DNA from: Clostridium fessum
Lineage (GTDB): Bacteria > Bacillota > Clostridia > Lachnospirales > Lachnospiraceae
DNA length: 64,000 bases
Assembly: GCF_003024715.1 (NCBI RefSeq)
Contig: NZ_PYLO01000001.1
Span: forward strand, 124,001 to 188,000
Reading direction: 5' to 3'
Numbering within the stretch: position 1 is the first letter of the stretch; every line of letters starts with the position of its first letter. The notes beneath the pieces were generated by a model, which had not been told where the DNA came from, did not search any database, and saw only the letters and a program-made list of their open reading frames with translations. Positions 53,245 to 61,749 of this stretch are shown here, piece after piece. The position numbers and the translations under genes are program-made.

Positions 53245-54963
53245 ATGAACGAGAATGTGAAAGTGGTTTTTGGTCTGATCGGTGGCCTTGCCTTGTTCCT
53301 TTATGGAATGAACAGCATGAGTGATGCACTTCAGAAAGCCGCAGGAGAACGAATGAAAAAAATCCTTGGATTTCTTACAAGAAATCCAATTATGGGAGCA
53401 CTTGCCGGAGCACTTGTAACAGCTGTATTGCAGAGCAGTTCAGCGACGACAGTTATGGTTATCGGTTTTGTCAGTGCGGGACTTATGAGTCTTCCGCAGG
53501 CAATTTCTGTTATCTTTGGTGCCAACATAGGAACCACTATGACGGCACAGCTGATGGCATTTAAAATCAGCAATTATATTTATCCAATTATCTTTGTTGG
53601 ATTTATTCTGAACTTTGTTAGCAAAAAAGAAAAGGTTAAAAATATCGGTATGGTAATTTTTTCATTCGGACTTTTATTTGAAGGAATTGAAATCATGGGT
53701 GAAGTCATGAAACCTTTGGCGGGAAGTCCGGTCTTTGTTGATCTGATGGGAAAAGTTTCATCCATTCCGGTTCTTGGTGTTGTACTGGGAGCGGTCATGA
53801 CATTGGTTGTGCAGAGTAGTTCAGCTACGATTGCAGTTCTGCAGAATTTTGCATCACAGGCAGGACCGGACGGAGTAAGCAGTGTAATAGGGCTTACCGG
53901 TGCGATTCCGATTCTTCTTGGAGATAATATAGGTACAACGATCACAGCACTTCTTGCATCAATTGGACAATCTAAAAATGCAAAACGTACAGCAATTGCG
54001 CATAGTATTTTTAATATCAGTGGAAGCTGCGTTTTTATTTTCCTGGTTCCGTGGTTTGCAAAATTTGTCCAGTTTATTTCACCAAAGGGAAATGAGATTG
54101 ATGTGATTTCAAGACAGATTGCAAATGCACATACAACGTTTAATATCGTCTGTACACTGGTCTGGCTGCCACTGATTCCGCTGATGGTAAAAATTGTTAC
54201 AACAATCATCCGTGGAAATGACAAAACAGAGAAAGCAGCTTTTGAACCCAAATATCTGGATATGAAAGTGATTGAACAGCCGGCGGCTGCTATGGTTCTG
54301 GTATCTAAGGAACTGAACCGACTTGGAGAACTGGCAGAATCTCTGTTAAGTGATTTAAAAACGGCGATTGTAGCAGATGGAGACTCAAAAACTCATGGTT
54401 CGTTTATAGAAAATCTGGAGATTGTACATCAGTTACAGGACAGTGTGACAGAATATATTACCAGATTATTCGCAAGCGGAAACCTTACAGAACAACAGTC
54501 TGAGCAGACGGCAGGGTTACTGTATGTAAACAATAGTATTCAGAGGATTGCAGACAGATGTGAAGATATTGACCAGATATGTGAAAAAGTAAATAACAAT
54601 GGAAAAAGACTGACCAGTGAAGCCTCCTCAGAAATGGAAGACTGCATTGATATTATCCAGCAGCTTTTAAAGAAAGCAATGGAGGCAATCCGTAAGGGTG
54701 ATGCTGTAGTGGCTGAAACAGTTTTTGAAAATAAGAAAAAAATGCATAAAGCAGAGAAAAAATACAGTAAGGCACATTTAAACCGTGTAAAAAATGAGGT
54801 TTGTGATGCGTCTATGACAAGATATTTTTCTGGGATCATGTATAATTTTGACCGTATGGCAGATAATTGTGTCAGCATTGCAGAAGAAGCCTGTGATAAT
54901 GTGGCTTTTATAAACCTTGATGAAGAGACGGGAAAATCAATGATGGAAAGAGGTGCAGTATAA
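53245..54963 (+). CDS. Na+/phosphate cotransporter with PhoU-like domain
   Basis: 572-residue membrane protein of the NptA (PF02690) family. The two inverted repeats carry QSSSATTVMVIGF and QSSSATIAVLQNF, and the C-terminal 200 residues form a PhoU-like helical domain. Start ATG 53245 lies behind GGAGAGGAAA; an earlier in-frame ATG (53176) has no such site. It transports phosphate or another anion with sodium. The PstS-like gene begins immediately after its stop. Confidence 0.92.
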   Translation: MNENVKVVFGLIGGLALFLYGMNSMSDALQKAAGERMKKILGFLTRNPIMGALAGALVTAVLQSSSATTVMVIGFVSAGLMSLPQAISVIFGANIGTTMTAQLMAFKISNYIYPIIFVGFILNFVSKKEKVKNIGMVIFSFGLLFEGIEIMGEVMKPLAGSPVFVDLMGKVSSIPVLGVVLGAVMTLVVQSSSATIAVLQNFASQAGPDGVSSVIGLTGAIPILLGDNIGTTITALLASIGQSKNAKRTAIAHSIFNISGSCVFIFLVPWFAKFVQFISPKGNEIDVISRQIANAHTTFNIVCTLVWLPLIPLMVKIVTTIIRGNDKTEKAAFEPKYLDMKVIEQPAAAMVLVSKELNRLGELAESLLSDLKTAIVADGDSKTHGSFIENLEIVHQLQDSVTEYITRLFASGNLTEQQSEQTAGLLYVNNSIQRIADRCEDIDQICEKVNNNGKRLTSEASSEMEDCIDIIQQLLKKAMEAIRKGDAVVAETVFENKKKMHKAEKKYSKAHLNRVKNEVCDASMTRYFSGIMYNFDRMADNCVSIAEEACDNVAFINLDEETGKSMMERGAV

Positions 54964-54964
54964 A

Positions 54965-55819
54965 ATGGTAAAGAAAAAAAACATCCGAAAATCTGCACTT
55001 CTGCTGATAATGATAATGCTGGCAACGGGAATAACAGCATGTGGAACCGAGGAAGAGCCATTGCCGGATCTGTCTGCTATGGGAGCTGTCACAGCTGTAT
55101 CACGAGAAGAAGGGTCAGGAACCAGAGCAGAATTTGAGAATCTTTTGAAACTGCCTGAGAGTGATACAGGAATAGTTGTTGATTCTACAGAGAAAGTTCT
55201 GAAAAAGGTGGAAGAAGATAAAAACGCAGTTGGTTATGTCGCATATAGTTCCGCAACAGATACGAATGGAAAAATACTTCAAATCAACGGAGTTCTTCCT
55301 TCTGAGAAAACAATAGACAATAACAGTTATCCTCTTTGCAGGGATTATTATCTGGCTTATAATGGAGAACTGACAGATGTGGAACAGGATTTCCTGACTT
55401 ATGTAAAGAGTAAAGGACAGGATATTGTGAAACAATATTGTATTCAGGCTGACAGTACAACAACATTCCTTTCTGACAAGTCAGAAGGAAAGATTCTGAT
55501 TGAAGGATCCACTTCAATGGAACCAATGGTAAAAGCACTGGCAGATGACTATCAGAAACAAAATCCAAATGCTGAAATAGAAGTAAAAGCAACAGATTCT
55601 TCAAGAGGGATTACGGCGGTGATAAGTGGAGAGTGTGATTTCGCAATGTCATCCAGAGAATTAAAGGATTATGAAGCAGAGCTTCTGGAAACAAAAGTCA
55701 TTGGAAAAGATGCTATAGCTATTGTGATAAATGAAGAAAATCCACTGGAAAATCTTACAATAAAACAACTTACAGGTCTGTACAATGGAACATATAAAAA
55801 CTGGGATGATCTTTCCTGA
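54965..55819 (+). CDS. PstS-like phosphate-binding lipoprotein, permuted lobes
   Basis: 284-residue lipoprotein: signal with lipobox ending at Cys26 (GITAC). The N-terminal half carries VSREEGSGTR, normally found in the second lobe of PstS; the C-terminal half carries LIEGSTSMEPMVKALADDY, SSRGITAVISGECDFAMSSR and LTGLYNGTYKNWDDL, normally the first lobe, and the protein ends there. The order is therefore permuted relative to classical PstS. It starts one base after the symporter stop; no pstCAB genes follow. Confidence 0.82.
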   Translation: MVKKKNIRKSALLLIMIMLATGITACGTEEEPLPDLSAMGAVTAVSREEGSGTRAEFENLLKLPESDTGIVVDSTEKVLKKVEEDKNAVGYVAYSSATDTNGKILQINGVLPSEKTIDNNSYPLCRDYYLAYNGELTDVEQDFLTYVKSKGQDIVKQYCIQADSTTTFLSDKSEGKILIEGSTSMEPMVKALADDYQKQNPNAEIEVKATDSSRGITAVISGECDFAMSSRELKDYEAELLETKVIGKDAIAIVINEENPLENLTIKQLTGLYNGTYKNWDDLS

Positions 55820-55842
55820 GAAAAACGAATATAATATCTTAC

Positions 55843-55876
55843 AAGCACTGACTATAACGGTCGGTGCTTCTTTTTT
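55843..55876 (+). terminator. Terminator of the phosphate operon
   Basis: AAGCACTGAC (55843-55852) pairs with GTCGGTGCTT (55860-55869) around 7 bases, followed by CTTTTTT. Confidence 0.92.
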
Positions 55877-56239
55877 GGATTTTTTCAAAATTATCTGACA
55901 TTCTTCAAATTCCCACGTGTGATTAGTGGAAAAATAATTTTTTCTGCAAAAGTACCGTCCAAATGCCCTCTGAAACTTGCTATTAGTGAGGGAATATTTC
56001 ATTTATGCGAAAAAAACTTGCAAAAGGGGGTTGGTAAATACCGCTTCCCAGGCTTTATAGGTAGAGGAACAATTATTTTAAAAATTTTACCCCAAAGATG
56101 TCCGCTTTTGCCTGTCTCAGTACAGAGTATGTGAAGGGACTAACAAAAGTAAAAGAAAAAATGATAAAAATGCAAAAAAATATCACGAATCTTTTGCATC
56201 TTGCGAAGTCATTTGACTCTAGTAATCAGAGGACGTTTT

Positions 56240-56510
56240 GGAATGTTCCTTCGATGAACCTTGACAACCGATAAGTGCACCCTGGAAGCCTAACAGGAGT
56301 TATGCCATGACCTTTCTTTTTCTGAGAGCGAGCGAAATTATAATGACACTCCCGATGATGGGCGGCTGACCGAAGCCTTATGGTCAGTGACCTGCTGATG
56401 CAGGCAGAGGCAGTCTGAGACGGCTGCAGGTGACAGGGAAACGCACGCCAGACCGCCGGACGAATGAAACTGATGACAATGTTTACAGGGCAAAATGCCC
56501 GGAAAGGAGC
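56240..56510 (+). ncRNA. Candidate structured RNA ahead of the ssb operon
   Basis: About 270 bases with a series of stems: CCC-GATGAT-GGG (from 56351), GACC (56368-56371) with GGTC (56382-56385), CCTGC (56391-56395) with GCAGG (56400-56404), GCAGTC (56410-56415) with GGCTGC (56422-56427). It directly precedes the small gene and ssb. The dense G-C-rich folding in an A-T-rich surround suggests a functional RNA or a transfer/replication site. No family recognised. Confidence 0.45.
56307..56369 (+). CDS. Possible 20-residue hydrophobic peptide
   Basis: ATG 56307 lies 7 bases behind AGGAG (56295-56299) and opens a 20-codon frame for a hydrophobic peptide rich in Leu, Ile and Met ending in MMGG. 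It ends inside the structured region, so it could be a leader peptide that controls downstream folding. Too short to judge by coding signal alone. Confidence 0.3.
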   Translation: MTFLFLRASEIIMTLPMMGG

Positions 56511-56515
56511 AGTTT

Positions 56516-56815
56516 ATGACAGAACTGAAAATGAAAGAAATGCAGTTGATTAACTGGTTTGGATGCCCGAATCTGATTTATACAAGGGAGAGAATCCATC
56601 TGGTTGCCATGCTTACAACAGATGAAGAAATGAAAAAGAATCTTTACAGGGTATGCAGATTCCTTGCAAGAGAAGAAATCGCATATCGGTATCCGATCAT
56701 GTATGAAATGATCCGGAAAATATTTTCACCGGATGATACCAATCCACCGGAAGCATGTGCAATGTTTATGCCGGACGATGAAACAGATGATGAAGAATAT
56801 GCAATGGCAGCGTAG
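56516..56815 (+). CDS. Small protein encoded before ssb
   Basis: 99 residues with GCPNLIYTRERIHLVAMLTTDEEM and an acidic C-terminal tail (DDETDDEEY). GGAAAGGAGC precedes ATG 56516. It lies 23 bases before ssb and is probably part of the element's DNA-processing operon. Family not recognised. Confidence 0.7.
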   Translation: MTELKMKEMQLINWFGCPNLIYTRERIHLVAMLTTDEEMKKNLYRVCRFLAREEIAYRYPIMYEMIRKIFSPDDTNPPEACAMFMPDDETDDEEYAMAA

Positions 56816-56838
56816 CTGCGGAAAGGACAGTAACGATT

Positions 56839-57249
56839 ATGAATAAAGTGGTTTTAATGGGAAGACTGACAAAGAATCCGGAGATCAAATATGCCGGAAA
56901 AGATAATGATATGGCAGTAGCAAGATATACACTGGCGGTAAACAGAAGATATAAACGTGACGGTGAACAGGAAGCGGATTTTATTTCCTGTGTCACATTC
57001 GGAAAGAGTGCAGAGTTTGCACAGAAATATCTTCACAAGGGAATGAGGATTGTGATTGGCGGTCGTATCAGCACTGGCAATTATAAGGACAAGGACGGGA
57101 AAACAATTTATACTACAGATGTGATCGTGGAAGAACATGAATTTGCCCAGAACAAGGATAATGGTGTTGGAGCTGATTCATCGGAAACACCGAAAACAGA
57201 TAAGGACGGATTTATGGAAGCACCGGAAGGTGAGGTTCCATTCGACTAA
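56839..57249 (+). CDS. ssb: Single-stranded DNA-binding protein
   Basis: 136-residue OB-fold protein: MNKVVLMGRLTKNPEIKY, RYTLAVNRRYKRDG, FISCVTFGKSAEFAQKYLHKG, and a C-terminal acidic tail ending EVPFD, the usual tip that binds partner proteins. Mobile elements often carry their own ssb to protect transferred single strands. Confidence 0.95.
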   Translation: MNKVVLMGRLTKNPEIKYAGKDNDMAVARYTLAVNRRYKRDGEQEADFISCVTFGKSAEFAQKYLHKGMRIVIGGRISTGNYKDKDGKTIYTTDVIVEEHEFAQNKDNGVGADSSETPKTDKDGFMEAPEGEVPFD

Positions 57250-57266
57250 ACCGAAGTAAATGGTTG

Positions 57267-57299
57267 GAGAGGTTGCCCTTTGTCGGGGCATCCTCTTTT
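57267..57299 (+). terminator. Terminator after ssb
   Basis: AGAGG and GCCC pair with GGGC and CCTCT around a short loop (57268-57296), followed by TTTTC. Confidence 0.75.
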
Positions 57300-57395
57300 C
57301 CATTTTACAGAAGACATCAAAAATTACAGGTATTCAACCTAACGAAATCGTGATATAATCAAAATATGTTCAGATGAAAAATATGGAGGTTGCTT

Positions 57396-57602
57396 ATGGG
57401 CGTAAGTTATAACAGATTATGGAAAATGCTCATAGATAAAAATATGAAGCGGATAGAGATGCAGTACCTCACCGGGATCAGTGGAAATATTCTTGCCAGG
57501 ATGGGAAAAAACCAGTATGTATCAATGGAGACGATTGAGAAGATCTGCAAGAAGCTGGACTGCACCGTTGATGAGATGCTGGAATCTACAGATGATGAGT
57601 AA
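57396..57602 (+). CDS. Small Cro/C1-type regulator
   Basis: 68-residue XRE protein; the helix-turn-helix covers most of it (NRLWKMLIDKNMKRIEMQ, TGISGNILARMGKN, SMETIEKICKKLDCTVDEML). ATG 57396 lies 7 bases behind GGAGG; a TTG at 57390 is less likely. A TATAAT-like ATATAATC lies about 40 bases upstream. It may regulate the mobile element. Confidence 0.88.
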   Translation: MGVSYNRLWKMLIDKNMKRIEMQYLTGISGNILARMGKNQYVSMETIEKICKKLDCTVDEMLESTDDE

Positions 57603-57696
57603 CAAGAGCAGACATGTCAAATTATTAAAACTGGAAGAATGCTTCAGAAGTCGAAAAAAGAAATTGAAAAAAGATAACACGCCGGATACGGCATAA
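57592..57696 (+). CDS. Possible 34-residue basic peptide overlapping the regulator
   Basis: A frame with two ATG codons (57592, 57595) overlaps the end of the regulator gene and encodes a very basic peptide (SRHVKLLKLEECFRSRKKKLKK). The overlap suggests coupling but could be chance. Confidence 0.25.
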   Translation: MMSNKSRHVKLLKLEECFRSRKKKLKKDNTPDTA

Positions 57697-57698
57697 AT

Positions 57699-57764
57699 CT
57701 CTTAGCAACGCTAAGAGCGCACTTCTATACAGGCAATTCCATCTGCCTGTATCGTGCGACCTGC
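57699..57764 (+). other. Origin-of-transfer candidate
   Basis: Two neighbouring inverted repeats: CTCTTAGC (57699-57706) with GCTAAGAG (57710-57717), and ATACAGGCA (57727-57735) with TGCCTGTAT (57744-57752). The second is followed at once by CGTGCGACCTGC, comparable with the hairpin-then-TGCGCCCT nic layout used by MobA-type relaxases of the IncQ group. A MobA/MobL gene lies 5.3 kb downstream. Further short hairpins follow up to 57860. Confidence 0.45.
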
Positions 57765-57948
57765 GGTGCTGTTCCCGATTTCAAGAAATCTCAAACCGGG
57801 AAATACAGCGAAATCAGAGATTTCGTACAAGGGGAAGATCCCCTTGCGGCACAGATGCCTATCCCTGATAAAGTTTGTGACTGAATATTTCAGATATAGA
57901 CATATAAGGGGAAAGAAAGTGTGAAATCAAAATTTGTGGAGAGATTTT

Positions 57949-58470
57949 ATGATTAGAAAAGCAATACTAAAAGATGTTAATTCGATTGAAGATACTTACA
58001 ATGAGCATTTCCAGTATGAACTGAATCATACAGCCTTTACTGTATTTAAGAAAGGGGTTTATCCAACGAAAGATGATGCAGAACGGGCTATTTATGCTGG
58101 TGCTTTGTTTGTATATGAAGAAAACGGAACAATTGTTGGAAGTATCATTATTGATAAAGTTCAACCAATAGAATATGCAACTATTCCTTGGAAAGAAAAA
58201 TTATCTGAAGATGAGGTAATGGTAATTCACCTTTTAATGGTACGTCCGAGTATGTCTGGTAAAGGAATTGCATCATCACTAATAAAATTCGCTACAGAAT
58301 TAGCACAAAAAAATAGTTGTAGGGCACTACGTTTGGATACAGGAAGTCAAAATATTCCTGCGCTATCTTTGTATCAAAAAAATGGATTTGAAATAATTGC
58401 TAGTGCTTCTAAAAAAGTTGGAGATGTAATTGCACACAAAAACCATCTTTTTCTCGAAAAGATATTGTAG
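57949..58470 (+). CDS. GNAT acetyltransferase 1
   Basis: 173-residue GCN5-family acetyltransferase. Motif A, with the acetyl-CoA pyrophosphate loop, is RPSMSGKGIASSLIKFA; motif B is PALSLYQKNGFEI. ATG 57949 follows GTGGAGAG. It is more A-T-rich than the chromosomal genes. The substrate is unknown. Cargo of the mobile element. Confidence 0.88.
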   Translation: MIRKAILKDVNSIEDTYNEHFQYELNHTAFTVFKKGVYPTKDDAERAIYAGALFVYEENGTIVGSIIIDKVQPIEYATIPWKEKLSEDEVMVIHLLMVRPSMSGKGIASSLIKFATELAQKNSCRALRLDTGSQNIPALSLYQKNGFEIIASASKKVGDVIAHKNHLFLEKIL

Positions 58471-58527
58471 TTCGTAAATTCCAGTTTGAAAAATTGAGAA
58501 AATCGGAGTTTGAGGAGCATCACCGTT

Positions 58528-58953
58528 ATGATTAGAGAATTACGGAAAGTGGATATAAATAAAGTTGCAGAAATATGGTTAGATACAAATATAAAGACAC
58601 ATTATTTTATCTCTGCTCAATATTGGAAAAGTAATTTTGAGTTAGTAAAAGAACTTCTATTACAGGCAACTGTCTATGTTTACGAGGATAAACAGGAAAT
58701 ACAGGGTTTTATAGGGTTAAGTAACGAATACATTGAAGGTATTTTTGTTTCTGCCGAAATGCAATCTCAAGGTATAGGTAAAATTTTGCTAAACTATGTA
58801 AAGGGAAAAAGAAACAAATTAATCTTAAATGTATATCAAAAAAATACACGGGCAATATCCTTTTATCAAAGAGAAGGATTTGAGATTCAGTATAGCGGTT
58901 TGGATGAAGCTACTGGAGAAAAAGACTATGTAATGGCATGGCAGCAGAAATAG
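58528..58953 (+). CDS. GNAT acetyltransferase 2
   Basis: 141-residue GNAT protein with EGIFVSAEMQSQGIGKILLNYV and NTRAISFYQREGFEI, similar in kind to YjaB-type acetyltransferases. ATG 58528 lies behind TGAGGAG. It follows the first acetyltransferase by 57 bases, same strand, but the two are only distantly alike. Substrate unknown. Confidence 0.88.
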   Translation: MIRELRKVDINKVAEIWLDTNIKTHYFISAQYWKSNFELVKELLLQATVYVYEDKQEIQGFIGLSNEYIEGIFVSAEMQSQGIGKILLNYVKGKRNKLILNVYQKNTRAISFYQREGFEIQYSGLDEATGEKDYVMAWQQK

Positions 58954-59010
58954 AAATTCAAGTTTTAGTGTTTGGAAAATTATGACTTAGTGTGCAAGTT
59001 GGGAGAAAAT

Positions 59011-59362
59011 ATGGTAACGGAAAAAGAGAAAAAAGCATGTCGATTTATTGCCGAATGGCTATAAGATTGTGAGACAGTCTCTGGTAGATGATCTGGAGGG
59101 CGAAAAAAAGGTATGTTGGGAGACAGAAATTTTGCAGGATGATGATAGTGGATTTACTTATGAAATCAGCAGGTGTCTGTATTTCGATACCTGTAAGGAA
59201 CATGGCTATGCAGAGTTCTGCAAAGTATTTTGCAACCATGACTGGTATGCTTATGGAGTATTAAAGCATCATTCGAGATTTATCAGAAAATCGACGATTG
59301 CCGAAGATGGAACTGTATGTCATGATACAATCGAGAAAGTAACAGAGAAACATTTTTTATAA
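59011..59362 (+). pseudogene. Frameshifted L-2-amino-thiazoline-4-carboxylate hydrolase-like gene
   Basis: ATG 59011 follows GGGAGAA and opens a 17-codon frame that ends at 59064; the frame from 59048 continues for 104 codons and resembles the C-terminal part of the ATC-hydrolase-like family (LYFDTCKEHGYAEFCKVFCNHDW, FIRKSTIAEDGTVC). A one-base shift near 59050 would join them. The product would be short for the family, so it looks like a remnant. Confidence 0.45.
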
Positions 59363-59395
59363 AACCGAAAAATTGATTATGGGAGGAAATTGAAA

Positions 59396-59578
59396 ATGGC
59401 GAAAGAAGAGAGATTTGAAAAAATATATTCTCAGGGAGCATTAACTACTACTGAGATATGGGTGGATAAGGAAACTGGTGTGAATTATTTATATCATGCA
59501 TGTGGGTATTCAGGTGGACTGACTCCATTGTTGGACAGAGATGGGAAACCAGTTATTTCTCAGGCTATAAATAGATGA
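59396..59578 (+). CDS. DUF6440 family protein
   Basis: 60-residue protein: ERFEKIYSQGALTTTEIWVDKETGVNYLYHACGYSGG cut here into family-typical parts TTTEIWVDKETGVNYL and GYSGGLTPLLDRDGKP. GGGAGGAAAT precedes ATG 59396. Function unknown. Confidence 0.75.
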   Translation: MAKEERFEKIYSQGALTTTEIWVDKETGVNYLYHACGYSGGLTPLLDRDGKPVISQAINR

Positions 59579-59690
59579 CCTTAGAAACAGCAACTGTTAT
59601 GGTAAGTAACAGCATCGTCACAATATGTATATGGTCGATTGGTGTGTGCGGTAATATACTATATTCAGAAAAACAATTCAGGAGATTTTT

Positions 59691-61202
59691 ATGAGAAGAT
59701 CAGGTTGGACAAAATGGTTGATCGTGATTCCGGCAATGCTAGGCATTGTGTTGGTGACCTATGTGCGGTATACAACGGATATCTGGGGATTTGGTGCATT
59801 TATCTGCCAGCTGATTGCAATTTTGGAATTGGCTTATGGTCTGCGAATTGCGATGCTGGCACAGAATAGAAAGAAGTCCTATCGGTTAACACCGGAAGAA
59901 CGACATGAGTATGCACGGTATTTATATGAGAAGCAATATCACCGTTACCCTGCTGTAGCGAATCAGATGCTTTTGGTTATGGCACGGATGAGTGTACTCC
60001 TTAACAATTATGAACGGGCTGCACAGGAGCTGGCAGATATTCGTATAGATAAATTCAATCCAGCACAGTTGAAGTTGTATTATTACCTGAAAGTGGTTAC
60101 AGCAATGGCAGCAGGAGATGCGACAGGGATTCAAGAGAGCCAGATGTGTTACGCAGGGATTCCGGATACTAAATGCACATATCCGTCAAAAGCAGAGCTT
60201 GCTATGTGGATAGAGCAGAGAGCGGCAGCGCAGATGGCAGAGGCACTGAAGAAGGCAGTGCCGGATAAAAAAGAGCATCCGATACGGATCAGTATCATTA
60301 CTTTGGTTCTTGCGTATAGTACCTTCTTCTATGGATTGTGGTATGGTATAAAACGTGATATGGGATATGAAGTGAGATATCGTTTCGCAGAAATATCGAT
60401 TACTGTTATTACAATCAGTCTGGCGGTTCTTTTGATCTGGGGGATCGTGAGTTTATACAGACACAATTGCCAGGCATTATCCATACAATTCGGTAAAAAC
60501 AAAGTGGCATTGATAATTGTCTATGGAGCTGCTGCGATATTTGCACTTTTGATTATTGGAATGAGTGGTCTGAGTGTAGTGTTCGGAATGGATGGAACAG
60601 AAACGGTGACTGGTTGTGACAGCAAATATACGTATATAACTGTGCAGGAAGATTATGGTGGTGAACGGAGATACAGAACCAATAATCCATTTGTTATGCA
60701 GAGTATGGATGGTCTGTGGTGGTCTTCGGATACAATAGATGAAGAAGATAATCAAGAAGAGGATACTACAGAATTACCGGATTTGGATACAGAGAATTCA
60801 ACAGATTCAGAGGATATTCAGAGTGGAAATACCATAGAAGATTACGAGACAGAAGGGCAGCATGATGGTCTGACAATTCAAAATGCAATGCTGGCAGTTT
60901 ATAATTACCTTCAGGAGCAGAATACACTTCAAAATATGGCGTTCAGTTACACGGCGAATGCAAAGGGAGAAGTCTATGCTGTCGTCAGCGAAACGCAGGA
61001 AACAAAGAACGGTAATACGGTAAATGTGAGATACTGTCTGTACGATAATGGTTCCAAGACAGATGCAGATGGTAATTCCTGCGAAGAACTGGTGTTAGAA
61101 AAAGTATATCCGGATGGCAATTACGAGACCGAATTGGTAGATTTTTATCTGGTAAATGCAGATACGATGCAGGTGACAGACGAACAGAAGAATACGTGGT
61201 AA
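59691..61202 (+). CDS. Membrane protein of unknown function
   Basis: 503 residues, not assigned to a family. Two N-terminal membrane segments (about 9-55) are followed by a TPR-like helical cytosolic part (about 65-185), three more membrane segments (about 200-300), an acidic Asp/Glu-rich linker (about 345-395) and a soluble C-terminal domain with repeated beta-strand-like segments. AGGAGATTTTT precedes the ATG. It might be a sensor or transport accessory; no evidence in context. Confidence 0.75.
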   Translation: MRRSGWTKWLIVIPAMLGIVLVTYVRYTTDIWGFGAFICQLIAILELAYGLRIAMLAQNRKKSYRLTPEERHEYARYLYEKQYHRYPAVANQMLLVMARMSVLLNNYERAAQELADIRIDKFNPAQLKLYYYLKVVTAMAAGDATGIQESQMCYAGIPDTKCTYPSKAELAMWIEQRAAAQMAEALKKAVPDKKEHPIRISIITLVLAYSTFFYGLWYGIKRDMGYEVRYRFAEISITVITISLAVLLIWGIVSLYRHNCQALSIQFGKNKVALIIVYGAAAIFALLIIGMSGLSVVFGMDGTETVTGCDSKYTYITVQEDYGGERRYRTNNPFVMQSMDGLWWSSDTIDEEDNQEEDTTELPDLDTENSTDSEDIQSGNTIEDYETEGQHDGLTIQNAMLAVYNYLQEQNTLQNMAFSYTANAKGEVYAVVSETQETKNGNTVNVRYCLYDNGSKTDADGNSCEELVLEKVYPDGNYETELVDFYLVNADTMQVTDEQKNTW

Positions 61203-61209
61203 AATAAAT

Positions 61210-61478
61210 TCTGGGGAAGTAGGTGCATTGTATGACAATGAGAGAAAAAATAAAACTATTATCGTAAATGTTTCAAGCGGACTGGGTTCTTTTGGAAGTA
61301 TGCAAAAGGACTCCAAGACATAAGAGGTGAACTGCGCTGATCCAGGTGCCACGGCAACAGATTTGAATGTCGACGGAGGAAAGCAAACAGTACAGGCGCA
61401 ATCGTAAAACTTGCAATGATTGATAAAACCGGACTAACAGTAACTTTTATTAGTCGATTTGGAAATATGCCTTGGTAA
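61210..61478 (+). pseudogene. Remnant of a short-chain dehydrogenase/reductase
   Basis: Fragments of an SDR protein are readable: IIVNVSSGLGSFG from about 61258, then an in-frame stop (61320-61322), then VNCADPGATATDLN from 61327, then after a frame change KLAMIDKTGLTVTFISRFG to 61478. The Tyr-xxx-Lys active site segment between the first two pieces is missing. The rest of this 320-base gap holds nothing else. Confidence 0.75.
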
Positions 61479-61524
61479 TCAACAATTCCGGTTTTACTGA
61501 CTAAGAAAATGAGGAGGATTCATA

Positions 61525-61749
61525 ATGAGTGAGAAAACAGAGATTACTTTTATGCAAACAAGACTAATCCGGCTTGCTTCAGAAGAGTGGCATTTACCTG
61601 TTGAACAGATTATCCACTTGTTTAAAGAAGCCGATGTTCTTGGATATATAGAAAAATGCTATGGGATTTTTCATTGTGAAGGCGATGAAGCTGTGCTTGA
61701 AGATATTACTGAATTTTTGCAAAGAAAGGGGATAGAGATTAGTGCTTGA
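61525..61749 (+). CDS. DUF3791 protein (putative antitoxin)
   Basis: 74-residue DUF3791-family protein: FMQTRLIRLASEEWHLPVEQ, LFKEADVLGYIEKCYGIFHCEGD, DITEFLQRKGI. GAGGAGG precedes the ATG. It overlaps the DUF3990 gene by 8 bases. DUF3791 and DUF3990 proteins are frequent neighbours in Clostridia, which suggests an antitoxin or immunity role. Confidence 0.8.
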   Translation: MSEKTEITFMQTRLIRLASEEWHLPVEQIIHLFKEADVLGYIEKCYGIFHCEGDEAVLEDITEFLQRKGIEISA

